A DNA stretch of 64,000 nucleotides from Chitinophaga eiseniae (GCF_900167135.1 NZ_FUWZ01000002.1:248001-312000); one strand, 5' to 3'; counted from the first letter of the stretch, positions 25,764 to 34,487 are shown. Program-made: numbers and translations. Notes: generated from the letters alone by a model not told the origin.

Positions 25764-25796
25764 ATCAGGACCGCGCCGCCGTCCTGATTTTTTTTT
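25764..25796 (+). terminator. Terminator of the DinB-like gene
   Basis: Perfect 8 bp stem ATCAGGAC/GTCCTGAT, G/C-rich 9-base loop, then eight T. Confidence 0.9.
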
Positions 25797-25898
25797 ACCC
25801 GGATTTTGTAATTTGAGAGATGACCACCGATTGTCATTATCATAACCCCTTGCCGGTTTTAGCAGTATTAACCGTACATCATTCTTGAAAAATCCATC

Positions 25899-26909
25899 AT
25901 GACGAAAACAGCATTAGTATTGGGAGGAGGCGGCGCCCGTTGCGCCTTCGCCATAGGAGTGGTCAGGTATCTTCAGCAACATCATCCGGACAAGTCATTC
26001 GATATCGTTTGCGGCACCAGCACCGGCTCACTGATCGCCCTGCTGACAGCCATCAACGATGCAGCACTGGCAGAAAAGATCTTTACCGCCAACGTCACAC
26101 AGGACTTCTTTTCCACCAATCACGCTATTCAGCGGCTGGCCAACAACCAGCTTTCGCTGTACAACATTATTCCCCTGCTGCATAAGGTCAACGCCATCGT
26201 TACGGAAGAGCGCTTCCGCCAGCTGATGGCCGCTCCCCGCGAATTGTATATTGCCACAAGGAGCCTGCAAACCGGCAGCAACATCTATTTCTCCAACCGG
26301 GAATCTAACGGCAACGGATACACGGTAAAAAAACTCAACGATGTACACATGCTGCGGGACGCCATGGTAGCCTCTTTTATGCAACCGGCATTTATGCCGC
26401 CCATAGATATTACCGGGGAAGGAGAACCGCTCCAGCAACTCACAGACGGCGGCGGCCCTTTGTATGCTCCTGTAAAACTGGCCATAGACAGGGGCGCCAC
26501 GGATATCTATGTAGTACTGCACACGCCGGTAGCCCAGGAAGAATATCCCATGCAGTTCAAAAACCTGGTGGACGTACTGGAACGTACCATGGACTGGGGC
26601 ACCATCAATATGTCTGAAGGAGACATTGCCGTACCTACGGTATACAACCATTCCCTCCGTTACCTGGAAGCGATACAACACAGGCTGCAGGCGGCCGGCG
26701 TACCGTCAGACACCATCCGGCAGTGTTTTGATATACCAGAAGCGGCCCCCTTCCGGAAAAAGAAGATATTAAACCTGCATGTGATCAGGCCCGATACGCC
26801 GGTAACAGCCGGGATGGGAGGACTGGAATTCATCAACCGCGCCATCAGGAACATGATCACCGACGGGGAAGCGAAAGCCAGACAGGTACTGGGCAGCCAG
26901 GAAAATTAA
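25899..26909 (+). CDS. Patatin-like phospholipase family protein
   Basis: 336-residue serine acyl hydrolase. The oxyanion loop GGGGAR is at 9-14, the nucleophile motif GTSTG (Ser41) at 39-43, and the dyad Asp in TDGGG near 183. No signal peptide, so it is either cytoplasmic or exported by another route. It likely cleaves acyl chains from phospholipids; the true substrate is unknown. It stands alone, with a bidirectional terminator shared with the convergent M1 peptidase gene. Confidence 0.88.
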   Translation: MTKTALVLGGGGARCAFAIGVVRYLQQHHPDKSFDIVCGTSTGSLIALLTAINDAALAEKIFTANVTQDFFSTNHAIQRLANNQLSLYNIIPLLHKVNAIVTEERFRQLMAAPRELYIATRSLQTGSNIYFSNRESNGNGYTVKKLNDVHMLRDAMVASFMQPAFMPPIDITGEGEPLQQLTDGGGPLYAPVKLAIDRGATDIYVVLHTPVAQEEYPMQFKNLVDVLERTMDWGTINMSEGDIAVPTVYNHSLRYLEAIQHRLQAAGVPSDTIRQCFDIPEAAPFRKKKILNLHVIRPDTPVTAGMGGLEFINRAIRNMITDGEAKARQVLGSQEN

Positions 26910-26910
26910 A

Positions 26911-26953
26911 AAGCGAAGACCGAAGCAGACATTGTCAGCTTCGGTCTTCGCCG
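26911..26953. terminator. Bidirectional terminator, AAGACCGAAGC family
   Basis: GCGAAGACCGAAGC and its exact complement (26913-26926, 26938-26951) form a 14 bp stem with an 11-base loop between the convergent patatin and M1 peptidase genes. The T-rich tail is on the minus strand. Confidence 0.85.
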
Positions 26954-26972
26954 GTATCTTACGGTTCCTCTT

Positions 26973-28859
26973 TTAGGATACTGCTTTATTATTGCTTCTG
27001 TCTGTATCCGCCAAACGCTGACTGGGGTCTATCTCCAGTTCTTTAATGTCCGACAGCGGCAGGTCCAGTTCCACCTCGTAGGTCAGGTTGGTCCAGTACC
27101 AAACGGGATCGACTACACGCTTTACAGCAGGCTGTTCGTTGGGCTTTTCGCCAAACATCAGCGACAGTGGAATGTAGTGCATCACCTGATTACCATTCTT
27201 ATCGGTCACCATAAAGTCGACAGGCATTGGGAAAAGCCCTATACGACGCAGGCGCACTACGGTTTTGTTGCCTTTGCTGTATACGCTGTCAATGCCATAA
27301 TCTATGTGTTTGGTGGAATTGATAAAGTATTGTTTGTACCAGTCCAGCTGAATACCGCTTTGCTTTTCCATCACCCGGATAAAATCGTTGGCGTTCGGAT
27401 GTTTGAAGCGCCATTCGTTGTAATAGCGCAACAGGCCGGCATCGCGGTTGTCTTTACCGATCACGTACCCCAGCTGCTCCAGGAACACAGCGCCTTTTGA
27501 ATAAGCTGTAAGGCTGTAGCCGTAGTTGCTGTTGAAGTGGTCGGCATGGGTGGAAGCCGGTTCTTCAAACGGGCTTCTCACAAGCGCGAAATAGCCGTCA
27601 TAGGAGCCTTCGTGCGGGTTCTTTCCTTTCAGGGAATCGATGGTGTTATGGTAGGTAGCATCTTCTGCGAATGTGGTGAAACCTTCATCCATCCATGGAT
27701 AGAGGCTTTCGTTGGTAGCCAGCATGCCCTGGTACCAGCTGTGCATCCATTCGTGCAGCGCCAGGTTGTAAAGAGCCGCGATATTACGGTTGCCCTGTAT
27801 CAGCGTGGCCATAGGGTATTCCATGCCACCGTCGCCGCCTTGTATAAAGGAGTACTGCTGATAGGGATAAGCGCCGTAATGTGTTTTGATATAGTTATAG
27901 GCTACCGGGACCATCTTCGCCAGTTGCGGCCACGATTCACGGGTAGCATCGTTTTCTATGTAGAAGAAATGCGCTGTGAAGCCATCCACTTTCTGTGTGA
28001 TGTGTTTGTAGTCCGGATCTGCCGCCCACACGAAATCGTGCACGTTGGGCGCCACAAAATGCCAGGTCAGGTTATTACCGGCGGGGCGGTTTACTTTGGC
28101 GCCCGGTGTTTCGTAGCCATATCCGATCTGGTTAGGGTTCTGAAGGTAACCGGTACCGCCCAGCACGTATTTTTTATCGATGGAGATTTTCACATCATAG
28201 TCGCCCCATATGCCGTAGAACTCACGGGCGATATAAGGAGTGGGGTGCCAGCCTTCATAGTCGTATTCGCACATTTTAGGATACCACTGCGACATGGAGA
28301 AGTCCACGCCTTCAGCGTTGTGGCGGCCGCTTCTGCGGATCTGCACGGGCACCTGTGCTTCAAATTCCATGTCGAACACGGCTTTTGAATGGGGCAGGAT
28401 GGGCTTGTCCAGCGGCACTTCCAGGATGGTTTCCACCACTTTAAAGGCCTGTGTTTTACCGTCTCTTTTCAGGGAGATGATTTTCTGGTAGCCTATTTCA
28501 TCGGGTTTCAGTTTGGAGATGCGGTCGCGCACGCGGCCGTCCCAGTCCTGGCGGGGATGACCGTTTTTGTCTTTTCCGAGCACGATTTTGCCCAGTTCGC
28601 GGCTGCGCACGTCCATCATGCTTCCCGGCTGGAATGCGTTCCAATACAGGTGGTAAAAGACTTTCTTCAGTGTGTCCGGGGAGTTGTTGAAATACTCCAG
28701 GCGTTGTTTACCGGTCAGTTTGTTGGCGGGAGCGTCCATCGCCACGTCCATTGTATACTTTACCCTTTGTTGCCAGCGGTCTGACTGTGCATTTAGTTGT
28801 AACCAGCTGCCCGTCATCATGGTAAGGGCGAGGCAGCTTCCTAATACCCCGTGCTTCAT
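26973..28859 (-). CDS. Exported M1 family zinc metallopeptidase
   Basis: 628 residues. Signal peptide to about residue 25 (LALTMMTGSWLQLNAQ), an N-terminal beta domain, then the gluzincin site HEWMH (near 367-371) with the third ligand Glu in WMDEGFTTFAED. The aminopeptidase exopeptidase motif appears in a GGMEY form (QGGDGGMEYPMATL). The C-terminal domain includes LGYVIGKDNRDAGLLRYYNEW. It is a periplasmic or surface aminopeptidase that trims peptides. There is no T9SS sorting domain at the C-terminus. A single gene, convergent with the patatin. Confidence 0.92.
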   Translation of the reverse strand: MKHGVLGSCLALTMMTGSWLQLNAQSDRWQQRVKYTMDVAMDAPANKLTGKQRLEYFNNSPDTLKKVFYHLYWNAFQPGSMMDVRSRELGKIVLGKDKNGHPRQDWDGRVRDRISKLKPDEIGYQKIISLKRDGKTQAFKVVETILEVPLDKPILPHSKAVFDMEFEAQVPVQIRRSGRHNAEGVDFSMSQWYPKMCEYDYEGWHPTPYIAREFYGIWGDYDVKISIDKKYVLGGTGYLQNPNQIGYGYETPGAKVNRPAGNNLTWHFVAPNVHDFVWAADPDYKHITQKVDGFTAHFFYIENDATRESWPQLAKMVPVAYNYIKTHYGAYPYQQYSFIQGGDGGMEYPMATLIQGNRNIAALYNLALHEWMHSWYQGMLATNESLYPWMDEGFTTFAEDATYHNTIDSLKGKNPHEGSYDGYFALVRSPFEEPASTHADHFNSNYGYSLTAYSKGAVFLEQLGYVIGKDNRDAGLLRYYNEWRFKHPNANDFIRVMEKQSGIQLDWYKQYFINSTKHIDYGIDSVYSKGNKTVVRLRRIGLFPMPVDFMVTDKNGNQVMHYIPLSLMFGEKPNEQPAVKRVVDPVWYWTNLTYEVELDLPLSDIKELEIDPSQRLADTDRSNNKAVS

Positions 28860-28931
28860 TCAGTTTTAGTTTAGATTCCTGGGCTAAAATAAACAATTCA
28901 CGATAGGTATCCCGTAAAATCGGCCAAAATA

Positions 28932-28956
28932 TACACCGGGAGGCCTCCGGCCTGTA
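28932..28956 (-). terminator. Possible terminator of rsmI
   Basis: An imperfect palindrome around CCGGGAGGCCTCCGG, bounded by TACA and TGTA. On the minus strand TATTTTGG follows, a weak T tract. Confidence 0.4.
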
Positions 28957-29001
28957 TGGGCGGTTGTTGGGGGAGATAATGCTTTGAATACGGGAGATGG
29001 A

Positions 29002-29670
29002 TCAGTCAGCGCCCTGGACGACGACCACGATTTCGCCTTTTACCCCTTTTGCCAGGAAGTAGTCATGTACTTCCTGCAGGGTGCCGCGTTTATTTTCCTC
29101 GAACATTTTGGTGAGTTCGCGGCTAACGCAGCATTGACGGTCGGGCCCGAGGTACTGGATCAGATCGGCCAGTGTTTTTACCAGTCGCATGGGCGACTCA
29201 TAAAAAGCGAAGGTGCGTTCTTCTGTACTGAGTTGGGTGAAAAGGGTATGGCGGCCTTTTTTGAGCGGCAGGAAGCCTTCAAAGATAAAGCGGTTCATGG
29301 GAATGCCGCTGTTGACCAGTGCGGGCACAAAAGCGGTGGCGCCGGGGAGGCATTCCACGGGCACGCCGGCACGGATACATTCACGGACCAGCAGGAATCC
29401 GGGGTCAGAAACGCCTGGGGTGCCTGCGTCGGTGAGCAGGGCCATGGTTTTGCCGGATTGCAGCTGTTGCAGCAGGTGCTGAACAATCTTGTGTTCGTTA
29501 TGCTGATGGTAGGGAGTGACCGGTTTGTTGATCTGGTAGTGTTTGAGGAGCACGCCGGAGGTGCGGGTATCCTCCGCCAGCACCAATTCCGCCTCCTCCA
29601 GCACTTTTACGGCCCGGTAGGTGATATCGGCGAGATTGCCGATAGGAGATGGAATGAGGTATAATTTCAT
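29002..29670 (-). CDS. rsmI: 16S rRNA (cytidine1402-2'-O)-methyltransferase
   Basis: 222 residues of the tetrapyrrole-methylase fold. RsmI signatures are LYLIPSPIGNLADITYRA, LAEDTRTSGVLLKHY, the SAM-site LLTDAGTPGVSDPG, and LPGATAFVPALVNSGIP followed by FEGFLPLKKG. It methylates the ribose of C1402 in the ribosomal decoding centre. Slightly shorter than the E. coli protein because the C-terminal extension is reduced. The neighbour purS ends 72 bp upstream on the same strand. Confidence 0.95.
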   Translation of the reverse strand: MKLYLIPSPIGNLADITYRAVKVLEEAELVLAEDTRTSGVLLKHYQINKPVTPYHQHNEHKIVQHLLQQLQSGKTMALLTDAGTPGVSDPGFLLVRECIRAGVPVECLPGATAFVPALVNSGIPMNRFIFEGFLPLKKGRHTLFTQLSTEERTFAFYESPMRLVKTLADLIQYLGPDRQCCVSRELTKMFEENKRGTLQEVHDYFLAKGVKGEIVVVVQGAD

Positions 29671-29742
29671 GTGCTGTAAACAAATTACGGATTACGATTA
29701 GCGTGTCAGATGACCGTTAGCCGCAATCCGTAAGTTGATTTT

Positions 29743-29988
29743 TTATTGTATCTGTACTTCGAAGTATTCCATTACCTGGTTAGCCAACAGTTTCTGGCAG
29801 GCACTTTCAGCGATCTGATGTGCTTCTTCCTTGCTGGCGGCTTCAATTTGCAGGGTAATGTGCTTTCCAATCCGTACATCTTGTACCTGGCCCATGCCAA
29901 GGTTTTTGAGACCACTCATCACCGCTTTACCTTGCGGGTCCAATAATTCTTTCAGTGGCATCACATTGATATGTGCAGTAAAAGTCAT
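29743..29988 (-). CDS. purS: Phosphoribosylformylglycinamidine synthase subunit PurS
   Basis: 81 residues. PurS bridges PurQ and PurL in the three-part FGAM synthase of de novo purine synthesis. Seen are the N-terminal strand FTAHINVMPLKELLDPQGKAV, the NLGMGQVQDVRIGKHITLQIE core and the LLANQVMEYFEVQI end, all typical. purQ and purL are not beside it. The frame extends upstream to 30051, but the ATG at 29988 gives the family length and follows a promoter box by 17 bp. Confidence 0.92.
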   Translation of the reverse strand: MTFTAHINVMPLKELLDPQGKAVMSGLKNLGMGQVQDVRIGKHITLQIEAASKEEAHQIAESACQKLLANQVMEYFEVQIQ

Positions 29989-30005
29989 TGTGCTAAAATT
30001 TGGCG

Positions 30006-30036
30006 CAAACCTACGGAAAATAATTACTCTCGCAAA
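30006..30036 (-). promoter_or_regulatory. Candidate promoter of purS
   Basis: Minus-strand -7 box TAGGTTTG (30006-30013) and a -33 TTTG (30033-30036) with a 19 bp spacer, the best consensus match in the window. The -33 word lies inside the GCAAAG-type repeat at 30031-30103. Leader about 14 nt. Confidence 0.5.
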
Positions 30037-30103
30037 GCAGCGAAGCAGCAAAGTTCGTAAAGCCGCTGCCGGCCTGTACGTGCTTTGCTGCTTTGCTGCT
30101 TTG
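30031..30103. repeat. Short relative of the GCAAAG palindromic element
   Basis: Arms 30031-30053 (CGCAAAGCAGCGAAGCAGC and following bases) and 30081-30103 are complementary at about 21 of 23 positions. The 50 bp core of the two large copies is missing. It lies between pssA and purS. Confidence 0.7.
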
Positions 30104-30109
30104 TCAATC

Positions 30110-30877
30110 TCACGCCGGTGTTACCTTTGGCGGCACCGCCAGCGAGAGTATCACATAACAAATGAATATAAACGGAACGGTTGCATAGTTCAGGAAAGGG
30201 ATGCTTACCAGCGCCAATACCACCAGCAGCAGCCTTGTCCAGTTGGCCTTCAGGGATTTCTCCTTTACTTTCAGGCTCAGCATGGGGATTTCCGCTACCA
30301 TCAGGTAACAGAGCGCCACAATAATACCGTAGAGCACCCATACGTTCTGCAACCAGTGGGCGAGGTTATAGGGATTGTACAGGAGTATCATCGGGAAAGA
30401 GGCCACCAGTAAGCCTACAGCCGGCGTGGGCACGCCGATGAAGTTTTCAGATTGCCGGGTGTCCAGGTTGAACCTGGCCAGCCGGTAGGCCGCAAAACAG
30501 GGCACCAGCAAGGCCGGCGCTACGTTCACCATCGATACTTCAAAAGCGTCGGGCATCTGGTAATAGGCGCTGCGCAGCAGGCGATACAACATCATACCGG
30601 GCACCACCCCAAAAGTAACAACATCCGCCAGGGAGTCGAGCTCTTTGCCCATGGGCGACTGTACCTTCAGCAGACGGGCCACCAGCCCGTCAAAGAAATC
30701 GAAAACCGCTGCCAGCACCACCAGTGCGGAAGCCCAGTAGACCGGCGCCGGATTGGTCACCGTGTATTCATTGCCGTTAAACTCCACCCGGAATTCCGGC
30801 GCATGCAGCACACAAATAATGGCTAATGCGCCGCAAAAGAGGTTGCATAGGGTAATAATGTTAGGAAGTTGTCGCAT
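30110..30877 (-). CDS. pssA: CDP-diacylglycerol-serine O-phosphatidyltransferase
   Basis: Makes phosphatidylserine, the precursor of phosphatidylethanolamine, in the inner membrane. 255 residues with several hydrophobic helices. The CDP-alcohol phosphotransferase signature DGLVARLLKVQSPMGKELDSLAD is split here as DGLVAR, then GKELDSLADVV (about 64-87), with all Asp residues in place. The N-terminus MRQLPNIITLCNLFCGALAI is typical of the small, Bacillus-like Pss type. A decarboxylase gene (psd) is not in the neighbourhood. An ATTACGR inverted repeat lies upstream, between this gene and aminopeptidase P. Confidence 0.93.
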   Translation of the reverse strand: MRQLPNIITLCNLFCGALAIICVLHAPEFRVEFNGNEYTVTNPAPVYWASALVVLAAVFDFFDGLVARLLKVQSPMGKELDSLADVVTFGVVPGMMLYRLLRSAYYQMPDAFEVSMVNVAPALLVPCFAAYRLARFNLDTRQSENFIGVPTPAVGLLVASFPMILLYNPYNLAHWLQNVWVLYGIIVALCYLMVAEIPMLSLKVKEKSLKANWTRLLLVVLALVSIPFLNYATVPFIFICYVILSLAVPPKVTPA

Positions 30878-30903
30878 TCAAATGGCTTTAATACAAATAC
30901 AAA

Positions 30904-30985
30904 TTACGGATTACGAATTACGAATTTAGGCGTATCTCACATAAAGTATCTCCTTAATTCGTAATTCATAATCCGTAATCCGTAA
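30904..30985. repeat. Inverted repeat with ATTACGR heptamer arms
   Basis: The left arm (30904-30926) reads TTACGGATTACGAATTACGA and on. The right arm (30956-30985) is its complement plus one additional 7 bp unit. Loop about 29 bases. It lies between pssA and aminopeptidase P, both on the minus strand. Confidence 0.85.
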
Positions 30986-30994
30986 CTGACTTCG

Positions 30995-32284
30995 TTATTT
31001 CATCAGTGCTTCGATCTCCTCGGCAGTGACAGGAATATTTTTGAAAAGGTCCACATTACCGCTGGCAGTGAGCCAGATGTTGTTTTCTATGCGGATGCCC
31101 ATTTTCTCTTCTTCAATATAGATACCCGGTTCAACGGTCATCACGGCGCCTTCCGGAATGGGTTTGTGGAAAGACGGGCCGAGGTCATGCACGTCTACCC
31201 CCAGATGGTGGGAGATGCCGTGATACAGGTATTTACGGTAAGCCGGGGATTCCGGGTCCTGGTTTTTAATGTCCGCTTCGGTGAGCAGGCCCAGTTTCAC
31301 AAACTCCTTACCGGCTTCCACGCCTACCATTTCGTGGTATTTGGCGATGGTGATGCCCGGACGGAGGATGCCTTTGGCGTAGTTATGCAGGTGCAGACAG
31401 GCATTGTATACCTGGCGCTGGCGGTCGGTGAATTTACCATTTACCGGAACGGTACGGGTAAGGTCGGCATTGTAACCACCGTATTCCGCGCCGAAATCCA
31501 TCAGGATCAGTTCACCATCTTTACATTCCTCGTTGTTGTATATATAATGCAGGGTACGGGCGCGGTCGCCGGAAGCGATGATAGAGCCGTAAGCCTCGCC
31601 GGCGGAGCGGTTGCGCAGGAATTCATGCACAATTTCTGCCTGTATTTCATGTTCCCACACGCCAGGTTTGATAAACTTCAACACGCGGCGGAACGCTTTT
31701 TCCGTAATATCTACGGCCTCCTGCATTACTTTCACTTCCTCCGGCGTTTTCACCGCACGCAGTTCTTTGAAGATCACTGCCGCCCGGAGATAGTTGTGCA
31801 GCGGGTAACGGAGCTTCATCTCCTGCGCGTAGCGGTAGTCTCTTACTGCTATGTGGCTGGATTTGCGGTTGTTTTCGTTGGAATTCAGGTAGATATTGGA
31901 AGCGTCGTTCACCCATTGCTGCAGCAAGGCGTCGAGGCTGTCGAGCCATACCACGGTAGAGATACCGGAAACGGCGAAGGCTTCGTCTTTGCGCAGGCGG
32001 TGGCCGTCCCATTTCTCTTTCAGTTCATTAGGGCGCACCAGTACCAGCACTTCGCGGTATTTCGGGTCCGGGTTGTCGGGGAACAATACCAGCATGGTAT
32101 CTTCCTGATCGATACCGGTAAGCCAGTACAGGTCGGAGTTTTGTTTAAACTTATACAACGCATCACCGTTGGTCGGCAATTCATCATTAGAGTTGATAAT
32201 GGCTATTGACTGTGGCTGCATTTTGGCCACAAAACGCGCGCGGTTTTTAACAAACAGCTGCGAGTCCAAGGGCAAATTCTTCAT
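30995..32284 (-). CDS. Aminopeptidase P family (Xaa-Pro aminopeptidase, M24B)
   Basis: 429 residues, with an N-terminal aminopeptidase-P domain (about 5-140; LPTNGDALYKFKQNSDLYWLTG) and a pita-bread catalytic domain. Metal ligands are visible as Asp in LMDFGAEYGGYNADLTRT, His in YHGISHHLGVDVHD, Glu in TVEPGIYIEEE and Glu in GIRIENN. It removes N-terminal residues before proline in the cytoplasm. Start ATG at 32284, with a promoter box 25 bp upstream. Divergent from pckA. Confidence 0.93.
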   Translation of the reverse strand: MKNLPLDSQLFVKNRARFVAKMQPQSIAIINSNDELPTNGDALYKFKQNSDLYWLTGIDQEDTMLVLFPDNPDPKYREVLVLVRPNELKEKWDGHRLRKDEAFAVSGISTVVWLDSLDALLQQWVNDASNIYLNSNENNRKSSHIAVRDYRYAQEMKLRYPLHNYLRAAVIFKELRAVKTPEEVKVMQEAVDITEKAFRRVLKFIKPGVWEHEIQAEIVHEFLRNRSAGEAYGSIIASGDRARTLHYIYNNEECKDGELILMDFGAEYGGYNADLTRTVPVNGKFTDRQRQVYNACLHLHNYAKGILRPGITIAKYHEMVGVEAGKEFVKLGLLTEADIKNQDPESPAYRKYLYHGISHHLGVDVHDLGPSFHKPIPEGAVMTVEPGIYIEEEKMGIRIENNIWLTASGNVDLFKNIPVTAEEIEALMK

Positions 32285-32309
32285 ATCGTCTGTATTTCAA
32301 ATGAGGCTC

Positions 32310-32317
32310 CAAACCTA
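32310..32317 (-). promoter_or_regulatory. Candidate -7 box of the aminopeptidase P gene
   Basis: Minus-strand TAGGTTTG, exact match to TAnnTTTG. Predicted leader about 22 nt. Confidence 0.4.
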
Positions 32318-32556
32318 GGGCAAAATTTTGTGATTTCATGAATCCGCCGTGTGATAAATTCAAATTCCGGCAAACTGGTCAAAAAGCGGAGAGAGCTTGT
32401 TAAAAACTGATACTCCCTTGCAAATACTTAATGTTATATTCACACATCGGGCTTTTGAAATACTGCAAGGAAACGCGACCAAATTAGAAATCCGTCAACA
32501 ATACCAGCTAGTACCACTCATTTTTTCTAAATTTTAGTGGTGTAACACCGATAAAA

Positions 32557-32586
32557 TTTGACGATATCAAAAAATGCCTAGTTTTG
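32557..32586 (+). promoter_or_regulatory. Candidate promoter of pckA
   Basis: A -33 TTTG (32557-32560) and a -7 TAGTTTTG (32579-32586) with an 18 bp spacer, one short of the usual 19-21. The start site would be near 32590, about 25 nt before the ATG. The rest of the 330 bp divergent space to aminopeptidase P is A/T rich without other visible features. Confidence 0.5.
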
Positions 32587-32614
32587 CTTTTACACCAAAA
32601 CAATCTTGCTTTTT

Positions 32615-34216
32615 ATGCAAATGAGTAGCGTAAGGAACCCTGTTGCTGACTTACGGGAACTGGGCATAGAGAATGTGTCGAATGTATTCTATCAACTGTC
32701 CCCGGAAAAACTGGTGGAACAGACCTTAGCCAAAAAACAAGGCGTACTGGCCGACACAGGAGCACTCGCCGTCAATACCGGCCAATTTACCGGCAGATCA
32801 CCCAAAGACAAGTTTATCGTAAAAGACGACCTCACAGCTGACACTGTTAACTGGAACGACTTTAACATCCCCGTTTCCGCGGAGGTGTTTGACAATCTGT
32901 ACAAAAAAATCACCGCCTATTTCGCCGGGAAAGACGTGTGGGTGCGTGACTGCTATGCCTGTGCAGATCAGGACTACCGTGTTAACATCAAGGTGGTAAC
33001 CGAACTGCCCTGGTCCAGCCTGTTTGCCTATAATATGTTTCTGCGTCCAACGGAAGAAGAGCTGGACTACATGCATACCGACTGGACGGTGATCCAGGCG
33101 CCGGGTTTCCTCGCAGACCCTGCCATTGACGGCACCCGGCAGGGTAATTTCAGCATGGTCAGCTTCTCCCGTAAGACCATCATCATCGGCGGCAGCGCAT
33201 ATACCGGCGAAATCAAAAAAGGTATTTTCACGATCCTCAACTATGTACTGCCGCATGACAAACAGGTGCTGAGCATGCACTGCTCCGCCAACCAGGGAGA
33301 CGACGGCGACACCGCCATTTTCTTCGGCCTGAGCGGAACCGGTAAAACCACTCTCAGCGCTGATCCTGCCCGTAAACTGATCGGAGACGATGAACACGGC
33401 TGGACATCCACCGGCGTGTTTAACTTCGAAGGCGGCTGTTATGCCAAATGCATCGACCTGTCTGAAGAAAAAGAACCGCAGATCTTCCGCGCGGTACGCC
33501 CCGGCGCCCTGCTGGAGAACATTCAGTTCTTCCCCGGCACCAATACGATTGACTACACCAATTGCGCCATCACGGAAAATACCCGCGTATCTTATCCGCT
33601 GACTTACATTGAAAACGCGCTGGAGCCTTCCATCGGAGGTATTCCTAAAAATATATTTTTCCTCACCTGCGACGCCTACGGGGTATTGCCGCCTATTTCC
33701 AGGCTTACGCCCGGACAGGCCATGTACCAGTTCATTTCCGGTTATACCGCTAAAGTGGCCGGCACAGAAGCAGGCATCACGGAGCCTAAATCTACCTTCA
33801 GCGCCTGCTTTGGCGCGCCTTTCATTCCCCTGCACCCGGCGCAGTACGCCCAGATGCTCGGTGAGAAAATGCGCCTGCACCAGGTAAACGTTTGGCTGAT
33901 CAATACCGGCTGGACCGGCGGCGCTTACGGCACCGGCAACCGTATCAGGCTGTCCTATACCCGTGCGATGATCTCCGCGGCCCTGAAAGGCCAGCTGGAC
34001 AACGCCACTTTCCACCCTCACCCGGTATTCGGCGTGGCCATGCCCGACGCCTGCCCCGGTGTTCCGGCTGAAATCCTGGACCCGCGCAATACCTGGACCG
34101 ACAAAGCAGCCTACGACGAAAAAACGAAAGACCTGGCCACCCAGTTCATCCGCAATTTCGAAAAATATGCTGCCGCTGCAGACGCTGAAATACTCGCTGC
34201 CGCTCCAAAAATCTGA
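32615..34216 (+). CDS. pckA: Phosphoenolpyruvate carboxykinase (ATP)
   Basis: Converts oxaloacetate and ATP to PEP, CO2 and ADP, the first gluconeogenic step; it may run backwards in some anaerobes. 533 residues. Key features are FTGRSPKDKFIVKD, the kinase-1a loop GLSGTGKTTLS (about 243-253), GDDEHGW, and the Arg-bearing TRVSYPL and RIRLSYTRAM blocks. The P-loop type marks the ATP-dependent form. A TTG at 32606 would add three residues, and an ATG at 32621 is also possible. Single gene with its own promoter. Confidence 0.95.
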   Translation: MQMSSVRNPVADLRELGIENVSNVFYQLSPEKLVEQTLAKKQGVLADTGALAVNTGQFTGRSPKDKFIVKDDLTADTVNWNDFNIPVSAEVFDNLYKKITAYFAGKDVWVRDCYACADQDYRVNIKVVTELPWSSLFAYNMFLRPTEEELDYMHTDWTVIQAPGFLADPAIDGTRQGNFSMVSFSRKTIIIGGSAYTGEIKKGIFTILNYVLPHDKQVLSMHCSANQGDDGDTAIFFGLSGTGKTTLSADPARKLIGDDEHGWTSTGVFNFEGGCYAKCIDLSEEKEPQIFRAVRPGALLENIQFFPGTNTIDYTNCAITENTRVSYPLTYIENALEPSIGGIPKNIFFLTCDAYGVLPPISRLTPGQAMYQFISGYTAKVAGTEAGITEPKSTFSACFGAPFIPLHPAQYAQMLGEKMRLHQVNVWLINTGWTGGAYGTGNRIRLSYTRAMISAALKGQLDNATFHPHPVFGVAMPDACPGVPAEILDPRNTWTDKAAYDEKTKDLATQFIRNFEKYAAAADAEILAAAPKI

Positions 34217-34487
34217 TGTTCCTTTTGTGATCAAAAATCTTCTCTGCCGCCCGCGGGTGGCAGGGAGATATATGTATGTTTTGCCTTATAATTTCCACTA
34301 TCGCGCATTCTGACGGGCGCAATGCCCGGGCAAAACAAGCGCCACCCATGTCGCTTGTTTTGCCGGATGCCAGCGAAAGTCCTTCGTGTTAACGGTTAAT
34401 TCGTCTTCTTTTAATCTGTATTTCCTCCTTCTTTCCCTCTCCCGTCTGTAAATGGAGAATTCGATATTCGTAATTCCTCATTTTCAT
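34217..34487. other. pckA-folD intergenic region with two hairpins
   Basis: CTGCCGCCCG/CGGGTGGCAG forms a near-perfect stem at about 34236-34255. A longer hairpin at 34327-34366 has arms CGGGCAAAACAAGCG and CGCTTGTTTTGCCGG (14 of 15 paired) and a 10-base loop. One of them probably ends pckA transcription, although neither has a clean T tract. The end is T-rich and runs into the folD promoter. Confidence 0.6.

Noticed and set aside
32798..34234. 478-codon open frame antisense to pckA.
   Set aside because: pckA is intact and recognised by its motifs. The antisense translation is low in normal protein features and is explained by the codon bias of the G/C-rich gene. The same applies to long shadows at 4688-5680, 13798-14736, 47451-48620 and 60900-62111.
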